Shown piece by piece: positions 5,283-5,688 of a stretch of DNA of 5,688 nt (position 1 is its first letter; each line of letters begins with the position of its first letter). The position numbers and the translations under genes were made by a program. The notes below the pieces were generated by a model. The model was not told where the DNA came from, searched no databases, and was given only the letters and a program-made list of their open reading frames with translations. Location: NCBI GenBank assembly GCA_003168295.1, contig PMST01000123.1:1-5688 (forward strand), in the 5' to 3' direction. Source of the stretch: Actinomycetota bacterium. GTDB lineage: Bacteria; Actinomycetota; Actinomycetes; Streptosporangiales; Streptosporangiaceae.

Positions 5283-5688
<406 letters not shown>

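Overview
The window carries a housekeeping ribosomal-protein/transcription locus from a high-GC actinobacterium. The inferred proteins resemble Streptomyces and its relatives: RpoB, NusG and the aminotransferase read almost like actinobacterial textbook versions, many codons end in G or C, and the gene order matches the conserved actinobacterial one. I cannot place it to genus. I see no mobile element, CRISPR array, phage gene or defence system.

Everything from 1 to about 4985 is read on the minus strand, so the biological order runs right to left: tRNA-Trp(CCA) (4912-4985), secE (4606-4860), nusG (3604-4464), rplK/L11 (3133-3567), rplA/L1 (2323-3045), rplJ/L10 (1213-1881), rplL/L7-L12 (767-1156), and the 5' end of rpoB (1-343, running off the left edge). 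On the right, a divergent aspartate-aminotransferase-type gene (aspC-like, from 5283) runs off the right edge on the plus strand.

The genes encode the protein-translocase subunit SecE, the transcription factor NusG, the L1 and L11 stalk proteins, the L10-L12 stalk and the RNA polymerase beta subunit. Spacing and signals suggest three linked transcription modules. (i) tRNA-Trp-secE-nusG-rplK-rplA starts upstream of the tRNA. (ii) rplJ-rplL has its own well-formed promoter (TTGAAC-17-TAAACT, 2091-2119) and a roughly 200-nt leader. That leader folds into a kink-turn-like L10-binding helix, followed by a terminator hairpin with a U5 tail and a competing antiterminator segment. (iii) rpoB has its own promoter (TTGACC-18-TACACT, 462-491) in the 423-bp rplL-rpoB spacer, which also holds a strong hairpin just after rplL.

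The most interesting material lies between the genes: the L10-leader attenuator, a hairpin array containing an AT-rich perfect inverted repeat between secE and nusG, a bulged hairpin between rplK and rplA, and the repeat-built hairpin after rplL. Two proteins also have lineage-specific low-complexity acidic extensions, the L10 C-terminus (built on an 18-bp tandem repeat) and the NusG N-terminus. I found no new multi-gene system here. The candidates for novelty are cis-acting RNA elements.
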